Source: a virus
DNA: 64,000 nt
Strand: one strand, 5' to 3'
IMG/VR virus record: IMGVR_UViG_3300009481_000010
Span: 1 to 64,000 of that record
Made by a program: the position numbers and the translations under genes
Shown: piece after piece, positions 51,382-60,964 of the stretch
Numbering within the stretch: the first letter of the stretch is position 1
Layout of the letters: each line of letters begins with the position of its first letter
The notes under the pieces: model-generated
What the model was told of the DNA's origin: nothing
The model's input: the letters and a program-made list of their open reading frames with translations, nothing else
Database searches by the model: none

Positions 51382-54136
51382 GAGAATATTGTTTTGTAGT
51401 GAAGCCACCTTCCTTAACACAGGATACGCCACCTATACCCGTGAGATCATGAATGAACTACAGAAAACGGGTAAGTATGAACTAGCGGAAATGGCTTCGT
51501 ATGGTCAGCGTAATGACCCTAGGGCCGCTAACATTCCCTGGAAATACTACGGCGTTATGCCAAATACGGAATGTCACCCACAGGCTTCTAAGGAAGAAAT
51601 TGACTCCTATCACTCCAACGGTGCTAACCAGTTTGGTGGATGGATCTTTGAGCACGTTTGCCTGGATTTCCTACCGGATATTGTTTGCGATATTCGTGAC
51701 TTTTGGATGTGCTTGACCCCTAATACAAATATTATAACAATAGACGGGGTAAAGAAAGTTAAGGATATTATAGAAGGAGATCATGTACTAACTCATGAAG
51801 GTAGATACAAGAAGGTTCTAAATAAATTTGAGAGAGAATACTTTGGTGATTTACACACCATTAATGTGATGAATTGCCCATTTGATGTAACTCTTACGGA
51901 CGATCATCCAGTATATTGCCTAAAGAGAAATGGGGAAGTAAATCTACCTGTTAGCAAGTTTAATAAAGAAAATTTAGAATGGATTGATTCTCAAAAAGTT
52001 GAAAAGAATGATATTCTTGTTTATCCTATAGATAAAGAAGGTGATATTGATTTAGACACGGGTTTTTGTAGGATGCTTGGATATTATATGGCCGAAGGTT
52101 GTATAATGTACGAAGGTCAAAAAGAATTAAATAATCCCAAGGGTGTTCAACTGACTTTCAATTCTTCAGAAACTGAAATGATAACTGATTTTACCAATCA
52201 GATTTATATCAATTTCAAAAAGGCTCCTAAAGTTAAAACGGTAGGTAATACTACTATTGTTAGATGTTATAGTAAGGAAATAGCAGAAACGTTTGTAGGA
52301 TATTGTGGATCTCTAGCTGGTGATAAAAAAATGTCTCCAGAACTTTTCCACTCATCTAATGACTCAATTAGGTCTTTCTTGTGTGGTTTATTTCGTGGGG
52401 ATGGAGGGTACTATTCTGATCGTGCATCTTATTGTACCAAGAGTGAACAATTAGCACATCAAGTATTCCGCCTATGTCTAAGATTAGGTATTCTGCCATC
52501 ATTTAATCTGAACAAGAATAAGATAGATGGTATAGATAAAGATTATTATAGATACATATTCTCATTTAGATCTACAAGTTTTGACGGATTCAAAGTTATA
52601 TACGATAATGAATTGAATATATGCATAAAACCAGCAAAGAGAATTAAAAACGGTTATGCCTGGCTAACTGTTAAGAATGTTACCACTGAAACGTATGGAG
52701 AAACTGTACATAACTTCGAGGTAGAAGAAGATAATACATATGTTTCTTCCTTTTGCATCCATAACTGCGACTTTGCAGAGCGTAGCCCATTTCGCCCGTA
52801 TTTCAAATGGGCGTTAATGCCTACAGTTGACGCTCGCCCACAGGCCAGACAGTGGATTGCTACGTATGCTGGTGCAGATGCCTGCTTTACGTATTCTGAT
52901 TGGGCTGGTACGGTTCTACAAGACCAGGCCGGTGATAAGATCAACTACTTAGGATCAGCACCGCCTAGTGCTCACCCCGCCTATGCTCCAGTTGAGGATA
53001 AGCGTGCCCACAAAGAGAAAATGGGTATTGACCCCGATGCTAAGATCATTGGTACTGTTATGCGTAACCAACGCCGTAAGTTGTACCCTGATCTATTCAA
53101 GGCGTTTAGTCAGTTTTTACAGGAGCGTAAAGAAAGTGGTGATAAGACCGTTTATTACCTGTACTGCCATACTTCATATCCAGACTTGGGATGGGAAATT
53201 CCTGAATTGATTCTAGAGAATGAGATTTCCTCTAATGTAATGTTCACTTATATCTGTGGACAAACAGGGAAACCTTTCTGCTCTGTGTATAAGGGGGCCG
53301 TATGCCAGTCTAAGTACACTGGTGAATGGGGAAGTACGCTATCTAACGTTAAGAACGGGGTATCATATGAGGGACTGTCTGATATTATCAACTGTTTTGA
53401 TCTGTATACTCAGTATGCCAATTGTGAAGGTTTTGGGCTTCCTCAAGTTGAAGCTGCCGCATGTGGTGTGCCTGTATGCGGAACCGATTACAGTGCTATG
53501 GAATCAGTATTACGTAAACTAGGCGGTTACCCGATCAAGCCTGCCGCCCTGTATAAAGAACTAGAGACTGGTTGCCTACGTGCTGTACCTGATAATAAGG
53601 CGGCATCAGAGACATTCCATCAATTCTTTGATCTAACAGACAAGCAACAGGCCACTGCTGGAGCCGTATGTCGTGAGAACTTTGATCGATATTATCAGTG
53701 GGATAAAAGTGCTAAGCAGTGGGAAAATTACTTCGATAGTGTAGAGATCGATGAAGGTGCATGGGCACAGGAACCCAAACTACATCAGCCACAACCTAAG
53801 CCTCCTGCGGAGACTGTGAATACTATCGCGTATAACAACCAGGCTAGATGGCTGCTTGCTAATGTATTAGGGGAGTCAGATAAGGCCGGCACATTCTTTG
53901 AATCGCGTTTAACACGCGATTTGATGTTGAAGAGTGCAACGGGTTCTACGGGCGGTATGTATTTCAATGAGTCTTCAGCGGCCTTTGATGGAAATCAGAT
54001 GCGTGCAGAATTCAACTTTGATGTTGCGTATGATCAAATGAAGAACCTATGCGAACGCCGTAACCATTGGGAACAGAAACGTGTTCAAAGGATTCAACAA
54101 CTAGGACAACAAAATAATGCAAATCAAGAAAATTGA
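51368..54136 (+). CDS. Glycosyltransferase (GT4-like) interrupted by a LAGLIDADG intein
   Basis: 922 residues. Extein N-part: KRILFCSEATFLNTGYATYT ... DIVCDIRDFWM; after the intein: CDFAERSPFRPYFKWALMPT ... DPDAKIIGTVMRNQRRKLYP ... FDLYTQYANCEGFGLPQVEA, ACGVPV (donor-binding EGFGLPxxEA motif), then a C-terminal extension of about 180 residues. Without the 352-residue intein it is about 570 residues. Opens the glycan cluster. An intein in a glycosyltransferase is unusual, since inteins favour nucleic-acid enzymes. Confidence 0.93.
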   Translation: MTRRKRILFCSEATFLNTGYATYTREIMNELQKTGKYELAEMASYGQRNDPRAANIPWKYYGVMPNTECHPQASKEEIDSYHSNGANQFGGWIFEHVCLDFLPDIVCDIRDFWMCLTPNTNIITIDGVKKVKDIIEGDHVLTHEGRYKKVLNKFEREYFGDLHTINVMNCPFDVTLTDDHPVYCLKRNGEVNLPVSKFNKENLEWIDSQKVEKNDILVYPIDKEGDIDLDTGFCRMLGYYMAEGCIMYEGQKELNNPKGVQLTFNSSETEMITDFTNQIYINFKKAPKVKTVGNTTIVRCYSKEIAETFVGYCGSLAGDKKMSPELFHSSNDSIRSFLCGLFRGDGGYYSDRASYCTKSEQLAHQVFRLCLRLGILPSFNLNKNKIDGIDKDYYRYIFSFRSTSFDGFKVIYDNELNICIKPAKRIKNGYAWLTVKNVTTETYGETVHNFEVEEDNTYVSSFCIHNCDFAERSPFRPYFKWALMPTVDARPQARQWIATYAGADACFTYSDWAGTVLQDQAGDKINYLGSAPPSAHPAYAPVEDKRAHKEKMGIDPDAKIIGTVMRNQRRKLYPDLFKAFSQFLQERKESGDKTVYYLYCHTSYPDLGWEIPELILENEISSNVMFTYICGQTGKPFCSVYKGAVCQSKYTGEWGSTLSNVKNGVSYEGLSDIINCFDLYTQYANCEGFGLPQVEAAACGVPVCGTDYSAMESVLRKLGGYPIKPAALYKELETGCLRAVPDNKAASETFHQFFDLTDKQQATAGAVCRENFDRYYQWDKSAKQWENYFDSVEIDEGAWAQEPKLHQPQPKPPAETVNTIAYNNQARWLLANVLGESDKAGTFFESRLTRDLMLKSATGSTGGMYFNESSAAFDGNQMRAEFNFDVAYDQMKNLCERRNHWEQKRVQRIQQLGQQNNANQEN
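51710..52765 (+). mobile_element. LAGLIDADG intein in glycosyltransferase
   Basis: 352 residues. Block A CLTPNTNIITIDGVKKVKDI, block B NCPFDVTLTDDHPVYCLKRN, endonuclease blocks GFCRMLGYYMAEGCIMY and RSFLCGLFRGDGGYYSDRAS (Asp/Glu catalytic residues kept), block F TVHNFEVEEDNTYVSSF, block G CIHN followed by extein Cys. Full-length and apparently active for both splicing and homing. AT-rich relative to the extein. Confidence 0.95.
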
Positions 54137-54311
54137 AATACACCCAAAAAAGTCCTATACAAATGATAGGTGGTTATGGGTAGATAATCCCAATAAGGAA
54201 GTTCCACAAGTAATGACTATGTGGGATATTGTGAAGACCCCCCTATCTAAGGGGGAGCCTTTTGTAGTAGCGGAACCTAAAATTGTGGGAGAAAAAGATG
54301 GGGTGGTTTAA
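54117..54311 (+). CDS. Hypothetical protein
   Basis: 64 residues, overlapping the glycosyltransferase end. Contains WLWVDNPNKEVPQVMTMWDI; no family. Overlaps the next gene by 14 nt. Confidence 0.6.
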   Translation: MQIKKIEIHPKKSYTNDRWLWVDNPNKEVPQVMTMWDIVKTPLSKGEPFVVAEPKIVGEKDGVV

Positions 54312-54573
54312 GAAAGAAAACTTCTACCAAACTATGTGGGAGAAAGAGCACGGCCACATAGACGGCGTACATCGTGTTGATAAAGATGAGTGGACTAGAA
54401 ATAAATCAGCTTTTAATAGGGCCGTTAAGATTAGGAATCGACTACAAGAACGTAGAAAGAGACCTATTACCAATTTAGAAAAGGCTATCATTGACGATCA
54501 GCTTATTCTAATGAACGAAATTTTATCTCCACCACAATTCTGTGGGAGTCACTTGTCAGGAGTAATGGCGTGA
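54298..54573 (+). CDS. Hypothetical protein
   Basis: 91 residues; start ATG 54298 chosen for GGGAGAAAAAG upstream. Basic and helical (NRAVKIRNRLQERRKRPITN). Unknown. Confidence 0.6.
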   Translation: MGWFKKENFYQTMWEKEHGHIDGVHRVDKDEWTRNKSAFNRAVKIRNRLQERRKRPITNLEKAIIDDQLILMNEILSPPQFCGSHLSGVMA

Positions 54574-55709
54574 AAGTATTGTACATTGGACATTATAAGG
54601 AAGATGGGGGATGGGCAACTGCCGCTACCTCTCAGATTCTCGCCCTTGATCATGTAGGAGTAGATGTTGTATGTCGCAATATCACCCTTACACAAGATCG
54701 GGAAAATGTACATCCACGTATTCTGGAGTTAGAAGCTAAGGATACGGCGGATTGCACGCACCTGATTCAGCATATTCTTCCTCACCACCTAGTGGGAACT
54801 GATAAGTTTAAGAAGAACATTGTCTTTACGGAGCTTGAGTCTACTAGTATTAAGCATGTGGCGTGGTTTGAACATCTTCAGCTAGGTACCGAAGTATGGG
54901 TTCCTAATAGAAGAATGAAGGAACACCTATCGCAAGACGGAATAGACAATAAGAGTATTCATGTGGTTCACCACCCATGTGATGAAAATAGGTACAAGAA
55001 GAAGTACGAGCCGATTCATATCGATCAATCGGAAGGTAAGTTCAAGTTCTATTACATTGGTGACCTAAACGACAGGAAGAACCTCGACTCTATGATTCGC
55101 TGTTTCCACAGTGAATTCAATCCGTCTGAGCCTGTTTGTTTTATCTTAAAGGTAAGAAAATTTGGTCATTCATCAGATCAACTAAGACAAATCATGGATC
55201 AAAAGATCTTTGATATCAAGTCTAAGCTTAGAATGTATAGGAACATTACTGACTATCACAACGAAATCACTATTACAGAGGATATCACAGATGATCAAAT
55301 ATGTGCCTTACATCAATACGGCGACTGTTTTGTGTCTGCTACTCATGGTGAGGCCTGGTCTATTCCTACTTTTGACGCTGCCGCGTTTGGTAATTACGTA
55401 ATCACATCAGATCATGGCGGTCCACAAGAGTTTATTACGGCCTCTAAGGCTGGTCACAAAATAATGGGTGACTACACAGTATGTGAATGTACGGACGCCG
55501 CTTTTCCGTTTATCTTTACGGGCCGTGAGAACTGGTTTGTACCATCTGAGCCTGATATTAAGAAGGCTATGAGATTTGCATTCACTGAGTATACAAAGAA
55601 TCCCATAAAGTTTAAGCAGGAGAGGGTATCCTGTACTACAGAAATGATTAGGAACTTCTCCTACTACAATGTAGGCAAAAGAATGAAGGAACTACTAGAG
55701 AATGAGTAG
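54570..55709 (+). CDS. Glycosyltransferase, GT4-like
   Basis: 379 residues, GTG start overlapping the previous TGA. MKVLYIGHYKEDGGWATAAT is the N-terminal Rossmann strand; FKFYYIGDLNDRKNLDSMIR begins the donor half; CFVSATHGEAWSIPTFDAAA FGN is the EAWxxPxxEAAA donor site; SDHGGPQEF follows. Very likely a retaining GT-B enzyme. Acceptor unknown. Confidence 0.9.
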   Translation: MKVLYIGHYKEDGGWATAATSQILALDHVGVDVVCRNITLTQDRENVHPRILELEAKDTADCTHLIQHILPHHLVGTDKFKKNIVFTELESTSIKHVAWFEHLQLGTEVWVPNRRMKEHLSQDGIDNKSIHVVHHPCDENRYKKKYEPIHIDQSEGKFKFYYIGDLNDRKNLDSMIRCFHSEFNPSEPVCFILKVRKFGHSSDQLRQIMDQKIFDIKSKLRMYRNITDYHNEITITEDITDDQICALHQYGDCFVSATHGEAWSIPTFDAAAFGNYVITSDHGGPQEFITASKAGHKIMGDYTVCECTDAAFPFIFTGRENWFVPSEPDIKKAMRFAFTEYTKNPIKFKQERVSCTTEMIRNFSYYNVGKRMKELLENE

Positions 55710-56697
55710 ACAGACAAGCAGTATTATAAACAAGGCTCTGTTTCCAACGAAAGAAAAGTACAACATTCTTACGTTTGATACACACGAGCGATACCAACAG
55801 CAGTTAGCTAAGACGGGGCATAATTTCTATGCGTTTAGGTATGATAATTGTAAAGAGTGGGATAGTGCTTACGCTGTTCCCCCCGATAATTATTACACTC
55901 TTCCTCCTAACAGCATCATTAACGGTATTGACTTTGATTTTATCCTATCTCAATCAAAGTTTGGACAGTTCCAGGTAACACACCAGGTCAACCAAATGTT
56001 GAGACTGCCCGTTATCCACCTGGAGCATACTCTACCTATCGAGAACTGGCCTGAGCAGCAACTAAATGAGTTTAGGCAGATGGTAGGAGATATTAACGTA
56101 TTTATCTCAGATCACTCTATGGAAGAGTGGGCGGTCAACTCGCCGTCTACATTCGTAATTCACCATTCTGTGGATACCAATGTATTCGACCTAAGTTCCA
56201 TTAAGAGAGAAAACACAGTTCTAACGGTTGTGAACGACTTTATCAACCGAGATTACTGCTGTAACTACAAGGGTTGGTGCAATATCACCGAAGGTATGGA
56301 TAACTTACGTATAGTAGGAAAGACTGAGGGCCTATCAGAGCCAGCAGAATCTATCGTAGCACTAGCTGGCGAGTACCAGAAGTGTGGAGTCTACCTTAAT
56401 ACTAGTACAGTTAGTCCTATTCCAACTAGCCTTCTTGAGGCTATGGCTTGTGGAACACCTGTAGTTAGTACGGCGACCTGTATGATCCCTGATATTATTG
56501 AACACGGCGTAAACGGATTTATTTCCAATGACGAGGCTCAACTACGTGGGTTTGTAGATACCCTGCTGGAAGATAGAGAGTTAGCAGACAAGTTGGGCAA
56601 AGCTGCCCGAACAACTATCGAAGAAATGTTCTCTGAGCAGGACTTTCTGGACAACTGGAATAACATTTTTGACGTTGCATACGGGAGAAAAGCGTGA
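55702..56697 (+). CDS. Glycosyltransferase, GT4-like
   Basis: 331 residues, overlapping the previous gene by 8 nt. N-terminal half with FILSQSKFGQFQVTHQVNQM; C-terminal STVSPIPTSLLEAMACGTPV VSTATCMIPDIIEHGVNGFI is the classic SxxEGxPxxLLEAMAxGxPVV motif (acidic residue replaced) with the NGF terminus. Retaining GT-B glycosyltransferase. Confidence 0.9.
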   Translation: MSRQTSSIINKALFPTKEKYNILTFDTHERYQQQLAKTGHNFYAFRYDNCKEWDSAYAVPPDNYYTLPPNSIINGIDFDFILSQSKFGQFQVTHQVNQMLRLPVIHLEHTLPIENWPEQQLNEFRQMVGDINVFISDHSMEEWAVNSPSTFVIHHSVDTNVFDLSSIKRENTVLTVVNDFINRDYCCNYKGWCNITEGMDNLRIVGKTEGLSEPAESIVALAGEYQKCGVYLNTSTVSPIPTSLLEAMACGTPVVSTATCMIPDIIEHGVNGFISNDEAQLRGFVDTLLEDRELADKLGKAARTTIEEMFSEQDFLDNWNNIFDVAYGRKA

Positions 56698-57107
56698 AGA
56701 TCCATATTGGAAAAAAAGATACACAGTTTATCGCGGGTTATGTACCTATCATCGTTGAGGATCAAGAGTTTGATCTCTCCGCTATCTCCGATAATGAATG
56801 TACGGAGATTCTAGCAAATGAGATTCTTGATGAATTCGACCTTGGTAGACTAAATGACCTGGTACAAACACTAATCAGTAAACTGCGAATGGGTGGTAAG
56901 TTGGTTATCGGCGGTACTGATATTCTCTTATTCTGTAAGGGCGTCTTGGATGGATCTCTTACTGAAGTTGAATGGGGTAATATGATCACCCTTAAAAGAT
57001 CTATGACTAAAACCAGCGTCGTTCTCAATGGAATCAGGTCTATGGGTCTCAATGTAGAGATATATGACGTGAACGGCGTACACTATGAAATTACAGTTAG
57101 ACGATGA
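56694..57107 (+). CDS. SAM-methyltransferase-like fragment
   Basis: 137 residues, ATGA overlap. LNDLVQTLISKLRMGGKLVI GGTDI resembles strands 4-5 of class I methyltransferases (LRPGGxLxI) and TSVVLNGIRSMGLNVEI the end. The glycine-rich motif I is missing, so it is either a non-catalytic derivative or a different fold. Low certainty of function. Confidence 0.6.
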   Translation: MKIHIGKKDTQFIAGYVPIIVEDQEFDLSAISDNECTEILANEILDEFDLGRLNDLVQTLISKLRMGGKLVIGGTDILLFCKGVLDGSLTEVEWGNMITLKRSMTKTSVVLNGIRSMGLNVEIYDVNGVHYEITVRR

Positions 57108-57898
57108 AAAAAGTCATCATAAAAAGCCCAGATACTAACGGTAAAGATATTTATGTAGGTAGAAGTTGTAAAGGGTGCATCTTCATCGAAGAAGATTACA
57201 ATTCATGTTGCACAAAGAGAAAAGATAAGTTTGTAGCACGCGGAGAGACTAATTACGAATTAGTTACACGTATGTGTAATATGTACCGTGACGAAGAGTG
57301 GAGACAAAGGTGTATAGATTCTAGTCCTACTGACGATTATCCATGTTGGATGTTAGATGACTTTATTGATAAAGCCAGACAGGAAGTAGAATCCAGATTC
57401 TTGTTCGTACTAGACTCTTTCACACACGGGGCTAAGTATGTCTGGAGAGCCTGTAATGCTATTAAGAAATTAGACTACAATCCTAAAAAGATTGGAGTAA
57501 TAATATCTGGTAAAATAGGTGAAGATGTAGAAGAACTAGTGCATGAGGTTAATGTAATGAAGCAATTTGGTATTCCCTGTCAGTTGGTTCTATCGCATCC
57601 AGATCTACCAACGCCGAATAGAGAATACGAGGTAATGTCTAAAGCCAAGGATTGGTACACCCATGTTATAACTCTGGAAGATTCAACCATAATTTGCATA
57701 GATACCTTACGTATCATCGACAACCTACTAAACGACGATCTTGAAAAAACACTATACGTACTCTTTAAGGATACTGGCCTCCACTGCATATCATACGGTA
57801 TGATGAATAGCATATATCTCAAGTACGGAGCCTATGATGCTATGCTTGACAATGTAATTACAGAATTGAGTGAGTCCGGTATGTACACTATTCTATGA
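57104..57898 (+). CDS. Hypothetical protein of the glycan cluster, Cys-rich N-terminus
   Basis: 264 residues, ATGA overlap. N-terminal 80 residues hold seven Cys (SCKGCIFIEEDYNSCCTKRK, RMCN, QRCIDS, PCWM), a likely metal site. The rest looks alpha/beta (NPKKIGVIISGKIGEDVEEL, FGIPCQLVLSHPD, THVITLEDSTIICIDT), similar in rhythm to GT-A folds with LEDD-like LED. A transferase role is suspected. Confidence 0.6.
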   Translation: MKKVIIKSPDTNGKDIYVGRSCKGCIFIEEDYNSCCTKRKDKFVARGETNYELVTRMCNMYRDEEWRQRCIDSSPTDDYPCWMLDDFIDKARQEVESRFLFVLDSFTHGAKYVWRACNAIKKLDYNPKKIGVIISGKIGEDVEELVHEVNVMKQFGIPCQLVLSHPDLPTPNREYEVMSKAKDWYTHVITLEDSTIICIDTLRIIDNLLNDDLEKTLYVLFKDTGLHCISYGMMNSIYLKYGAYDAMLDNVITELSESGMYTIL

Positions 57899-58644
57899 GA
57901 AGAAGTAGAGAGCAATTCATTGTCTCTCCTAAGAAATCACAGCAGCCCAAAAGACCACAGGAAGTTATTACGGTTGCTATTCTAGGGGAGAATCACGGCT
58001 ATAGAATGAAGTCCTATGGCCCTATATCACTAATCAACCTCCACGGCAAGACACTTTTAGAAAAGCAAATCAATACTATCAAGTCGGCCTACCAGAACTA
58101 TGAAATCATCATTTGTACTGGGTTTGAGACTGATAAGATAGGTAATTACATTAGGGAGAAGTATCCCCTTGACGATATTCGTATGGTCGAGAATCAGATC
58201 TATCTCAATTCTAACTGTTGTGAAAGCACCCGACTATGTGTGAATAACACCCTGAACCAAAGAATGCTTATCATGGGCGGCGGTATTGAAATAGTACCCG
58301 CTCACCTTGAAATGCTGTCTGTAAACCAAACTTCCGTAGTAGTACAGCCACAGTCAAGTGATAGCAATTTTGAGGTAGGGTGTATTATTGTAGATGGTAA
58401 CCTTAGTCATCTTACATACGGTGTTGGAGGACACTTCTGGACAGAAATGATATTCCTACATGGGAGAGATACTATAGATCTCTTTCAGAGAATTGTTTCT
58501 GACTCAGACTTCAAAAACAAGTTTCTTTTCGAGGCCATTAACAACCTTGCGGAAAAGAGAGAAGTCTCCGTAGTAGTTAATCACGAGAAAAGGATAAACA
58601 AAGTTGACAACCTCAAATCCCTACGAAAGAGCATGAAAATATGA
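57895..58644 (+). CDS. Sugar nucleotidyltransferase-like protein
   Basis: 249 residues, ATGA overlap. VITVAILGENHGYRMKSYGP ISLINLHGKTLLEKQINTIK follows the NTP-transferase layout (AxxAGxGxRxxP...P..gkplLe.qi), with the glycine-rich loop changed to GENHGYRMKSYGP. MLIMGGGIEIVPAHL corresponds to the D-binding strand but lacks the usual Asp. Probably a divergent nucleotidyltransferase or GT-A relative. Confidence 0.65.
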   Translation: MRRSREQFIVSPKKSQQPKRPQEVITVAILGENHGYRMKSYGPISLINLHGKTLLEKQINTIKSAYQNYEIIICTGFETDKIGNYIREKYPLDDIRMVENQIYLNSNCCESTRLCVNNTLNQRMLIMGGGIEIVPAHLEMLSVNQTSVVVQPQSSDSNFEVGCIIVDGNLSHLTYGVGGHFWTEMIFLHGRDTIDLFQRIVSDSDFKNKFLFEAINNLAEKREVSVVVNHEKRINKVDNLKSLRKSMKI

Positions 58645-59513
58645 GAACCCTGATTCAGAATTATTCCTCTAACCTATCTACGGAACCATTTTACTTCACA
58701 CAAGCAATCAAGTCAGTAGGGGGAGAAGCAGAAATATGGGTGGATGAAAACATAAGTGCGTATGATATCTTTGATTCATACCAGCCTGAAGTCTTCATCT
58801 GCCACTTTTCTAAAATCACCCCAGATATCATGAAGTACCTATCTCAACACCCGCATATGTCGGTTGTTGTGAACATTACGGGTGCTACTCAGAGCATGGT
58901 TGATAACATTTCTGAGACGTTCATTCAGAACAAAATTACCTGCCCGTTCCTATTCACTAATACGCCGTCTGGAGTAATCCCTATCCTTGGGAGAACTATT
59001 AAGGTGGTAAATCTACTACCGGCCCTTGATATCTTTCAGCGTAAAGAAGAATCAGTATTATTCAGTATTGGAACCGCCATTGTATCTTCTCAGCCCCTGG
59101 AAAACATTAAACCCGTAACAGAAGGTCTGGATACCTATCACCTACTGTCTACATCAGATGCCCCAGGTTATGACTTACCAGTTAATATCCCCGCCCTCGT
59201 AAGTGTATATGACAAGTACGAGGAATTTGTATTGGTAGACGCCCTACCCGTTGTAGTATCCCAACTATTCTTTGAGACTTCTTTCAGGGCGAAGGCTATT
59301 CGTGTTGAACTCAACGACCAAGACCGCCCTAAGTTCGAGAAGTTCTTAGGTACACTATTCAGTGAGCAGAAGTCTGATAGTATTGGGGGCGTAATCAAAG
59401 AACAGATCCTGAAGAAGCACAATGCTTTCACACGTACAGCACGACTAGTACGAAATTTGAAGAACAAGCAACTTGAGCAAGCACTTGATAATACAGGAGC
59501 AAACCTTGGCTAA
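58641..59513 (+). CDS. Hypothetical protein of the glycan cluster
   Basis: 290 residues, ATGA overlap. Rossmann-like strands (PEVFICHFSKITPDIMKYLS, MSVVVNITGATQSMVDNI) suggest a divergent GT-B-like protein, but no donor motif is seen. Function not assigned. Confidence 0.6.
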   Translation: MRTLIQNYSSNLSTEPFYFTQAIKSVGGEAEIWVDENISAYDIFDSYQPEVFICHFSKITPDIMKYLSQHPHMSVVVNITGATQSMVDNISETFIQNKITCPFLFTNTPSGVIPILGRTIKVVNLLPALDIFQRKEESVLFSIGTAIVSSQPLENIKPVTEGLDTYHLLSTSDAPGYDLPVNIPALVSVYDKYEEFVLVDALPVVVSQLFFETSFRAKAIRVELNDQDRPKFEKFLGTLFSEQKSDSIGGVIKEQILKKHNAFTRTARLVRNLKNKQLEQALDNTGANLG

Positions 59514-60234
59514 TATCCTTGTACAATTTCCAACTCTAGGTCGCCCTAAGCAGTTTCTTGAGGTATTTGAACTATACCTAAAGAACCTCAGTGGTAGACA
59601 TATGGTGATATTTAACATCATCTGTGATAAAGATGACTTGTCCATGCAGGCTCCGTCAGTTACTAAAGCTATTGAGGCAATGGTTTTTAGGCAACAGCAG
59701 GAATGCACACATGCCCCTATGTATGATATCTTCTTCGATAAAGGTACGGAGAAGATTAGTGCCATAAATTCCCATATTGATATGACTCACTTCGATATTG
59801 TCATTTGTGCTTCGGATGATATGATTCCGTATGAAGACCTATGGGATGATATCATTGCTACTGATATGGAGACGTACTATCCAGAATTAGCCGGTTGTAT
59901 CACTTATAAGGATGGCCGCGATGTTGGTAACTTGATTACCTTCTCCATTATGGGTAAATCCCTGTATGAGCACTTTGGGTATATCTACCACCCAGATTAC
60001 AAGTCTCTCTACTGCGATAATGAGTTCACAGACGCCGTAAACGCCCTAAACTCCGTTACCTATATTGATAGAACCCTGTTTGGACATGAGCACTATGCGG
60101 AAGATGGGAACAGAAATTCGGGAAAAATCGACTTTGCGGCGAGAAAAACCTTGCAATTTTCGGGGCGGGATGGTATAATCTACGCTAAGAGAAAAGAGCT
60201 TGGTTTCCCAAAAGAAAGAATAACAAATGACTAG
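59506..60234 (+). CDS. Glycosyltransferase, GT2-like (GT-A fold)
   Basis: 242 residues; TTG start at 59506 chosen because GGAGC lies seven bases upstream and the fold begins there. ANILVQFPTLGRPKQFLEVF is the first strand, HFDIVICASDDMIPYEDLWD contains the metal-binding DD at residue ~103, AGCITYKDGRDVGNLITFSI and DNEFTDAVNAL follow. Inverting sugar transfer with nucleotide-sugar and divalent metal. Confidence 0.85.
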   Translation: MANILVQFPTLGRPKQFLEVFELYLKNLSGRHMVIFNIICDKDDLSMQAPSVTKAIEAMVFRQQQECTHAPMYDIFFDKGTEKISAINSHIDMTHFDIVICASDDMIPYEDLWDDIIATDMETYYPELAGCITYKDGRDVGNLITFSIMGKSLYEHFGYIYHPDYKSLYCDNEFTDAVNALNSVTYIDRTLFGHEHYAEDGNRNSGKIDFAARKTLQFSGRDGIIYAKRKELGFPKERITND

Positions 60235-60964
60235 CGAGATTGGTCGCCCTTTTGTATATGACAAGTATACGGAGGTTGACGGTGAAAAGTACATTTATCT
60301 GAATGACGATAATCCCCTCATAGCTTATACGTACCATGATATCTCATTTGTGGCTCAGCCGATATACGGCCCTGAACAGAATAAACGTGCCAGAGTGGTC
60401 CCAGTGCCCCTGATGATGACGGACGAGTGGCCGCGTTTAATTGAAAATGAAGATCTGTGCAGATTACCACCACCCTCCTATGAATTTGGTTTTATCGGTC
60501 AAGCTAACTACGCTGGACGGCAGGTTTTGGCCCACTTGGATCTAGAGAATTATCTGTTTGAAGATACTAATCCGATCTACAATTTACCTACGGAGGAAAA
60601 ACGTGAGAAGATTAAAGCATATCTACTTGCTACAAGTGCTTGTGAGTTTACCTTTTGTCCACGAGGTATTGGTTCCTCATCTTTCCGTCTATACCAGGCC
60701 TTTATGGTTGGATCTATCCCGATTGTTACGGGAATGAACGACTACCCATTCTCTAATGTGGTAGACTGGGATAAGATGTGTATTAGGGGCGAACTAAAAA
60801 TCCTACCGCAATTGATCAGAAAAGCGAAAGAAATGTCTACAGGTCAAAGGTTAGCTATGTCGGCAGAAGGTAGGATGTTCTGGGAGAGTTATTGTAAGCA
60901 TGACGAACTTTATCGACACATACAAGAGATAGTGAGAAATCATGAAAAAGGTTTACCTGTATAG
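60227..60964 (+). CDS. Exostosin-like glycosyltransferase
   Basis: 245 residues. EFGFIGQANYAGRQVLAHL and TFCPRGIGSSSFRLYQAFMV GSIPIV are the donor-side motifs of exostosin/GT47-like proteins (CPxGxGxxSxRxxEAxxxGxIPVI). Overlaps both neighbours. Related in motif to the partial gene at 63278. Confidence 0.85.
   Translation: MTSEIGRPFVYDKYTEVDGEKYIYLNDDNPLIAYTYHDISFVAQPIYGPEQNKRARVVPVPLMMTDEWPRLIENEDLCRLPPPSYEFGFIGQANYAGRQVLAHLDLENYLFEDTNPIYNLPTEEKREKIKAYLLATSACEFTFCPRGIGSSSFRLYQAFMVGSIPIVTGMNDYPFSNVVDWDKMCIRGELKILPQLIRKAKEMSTGQRLAMSAEGRMFWESYCKHDELYRHIQEIVRNHEKGLPV

Noticed and set aside
56694-57107. Active SAM methyltransferase
   Set aside because: The SAM-binding glycine-rich motif I is absent, so only a methyltransferase-like call is kept.
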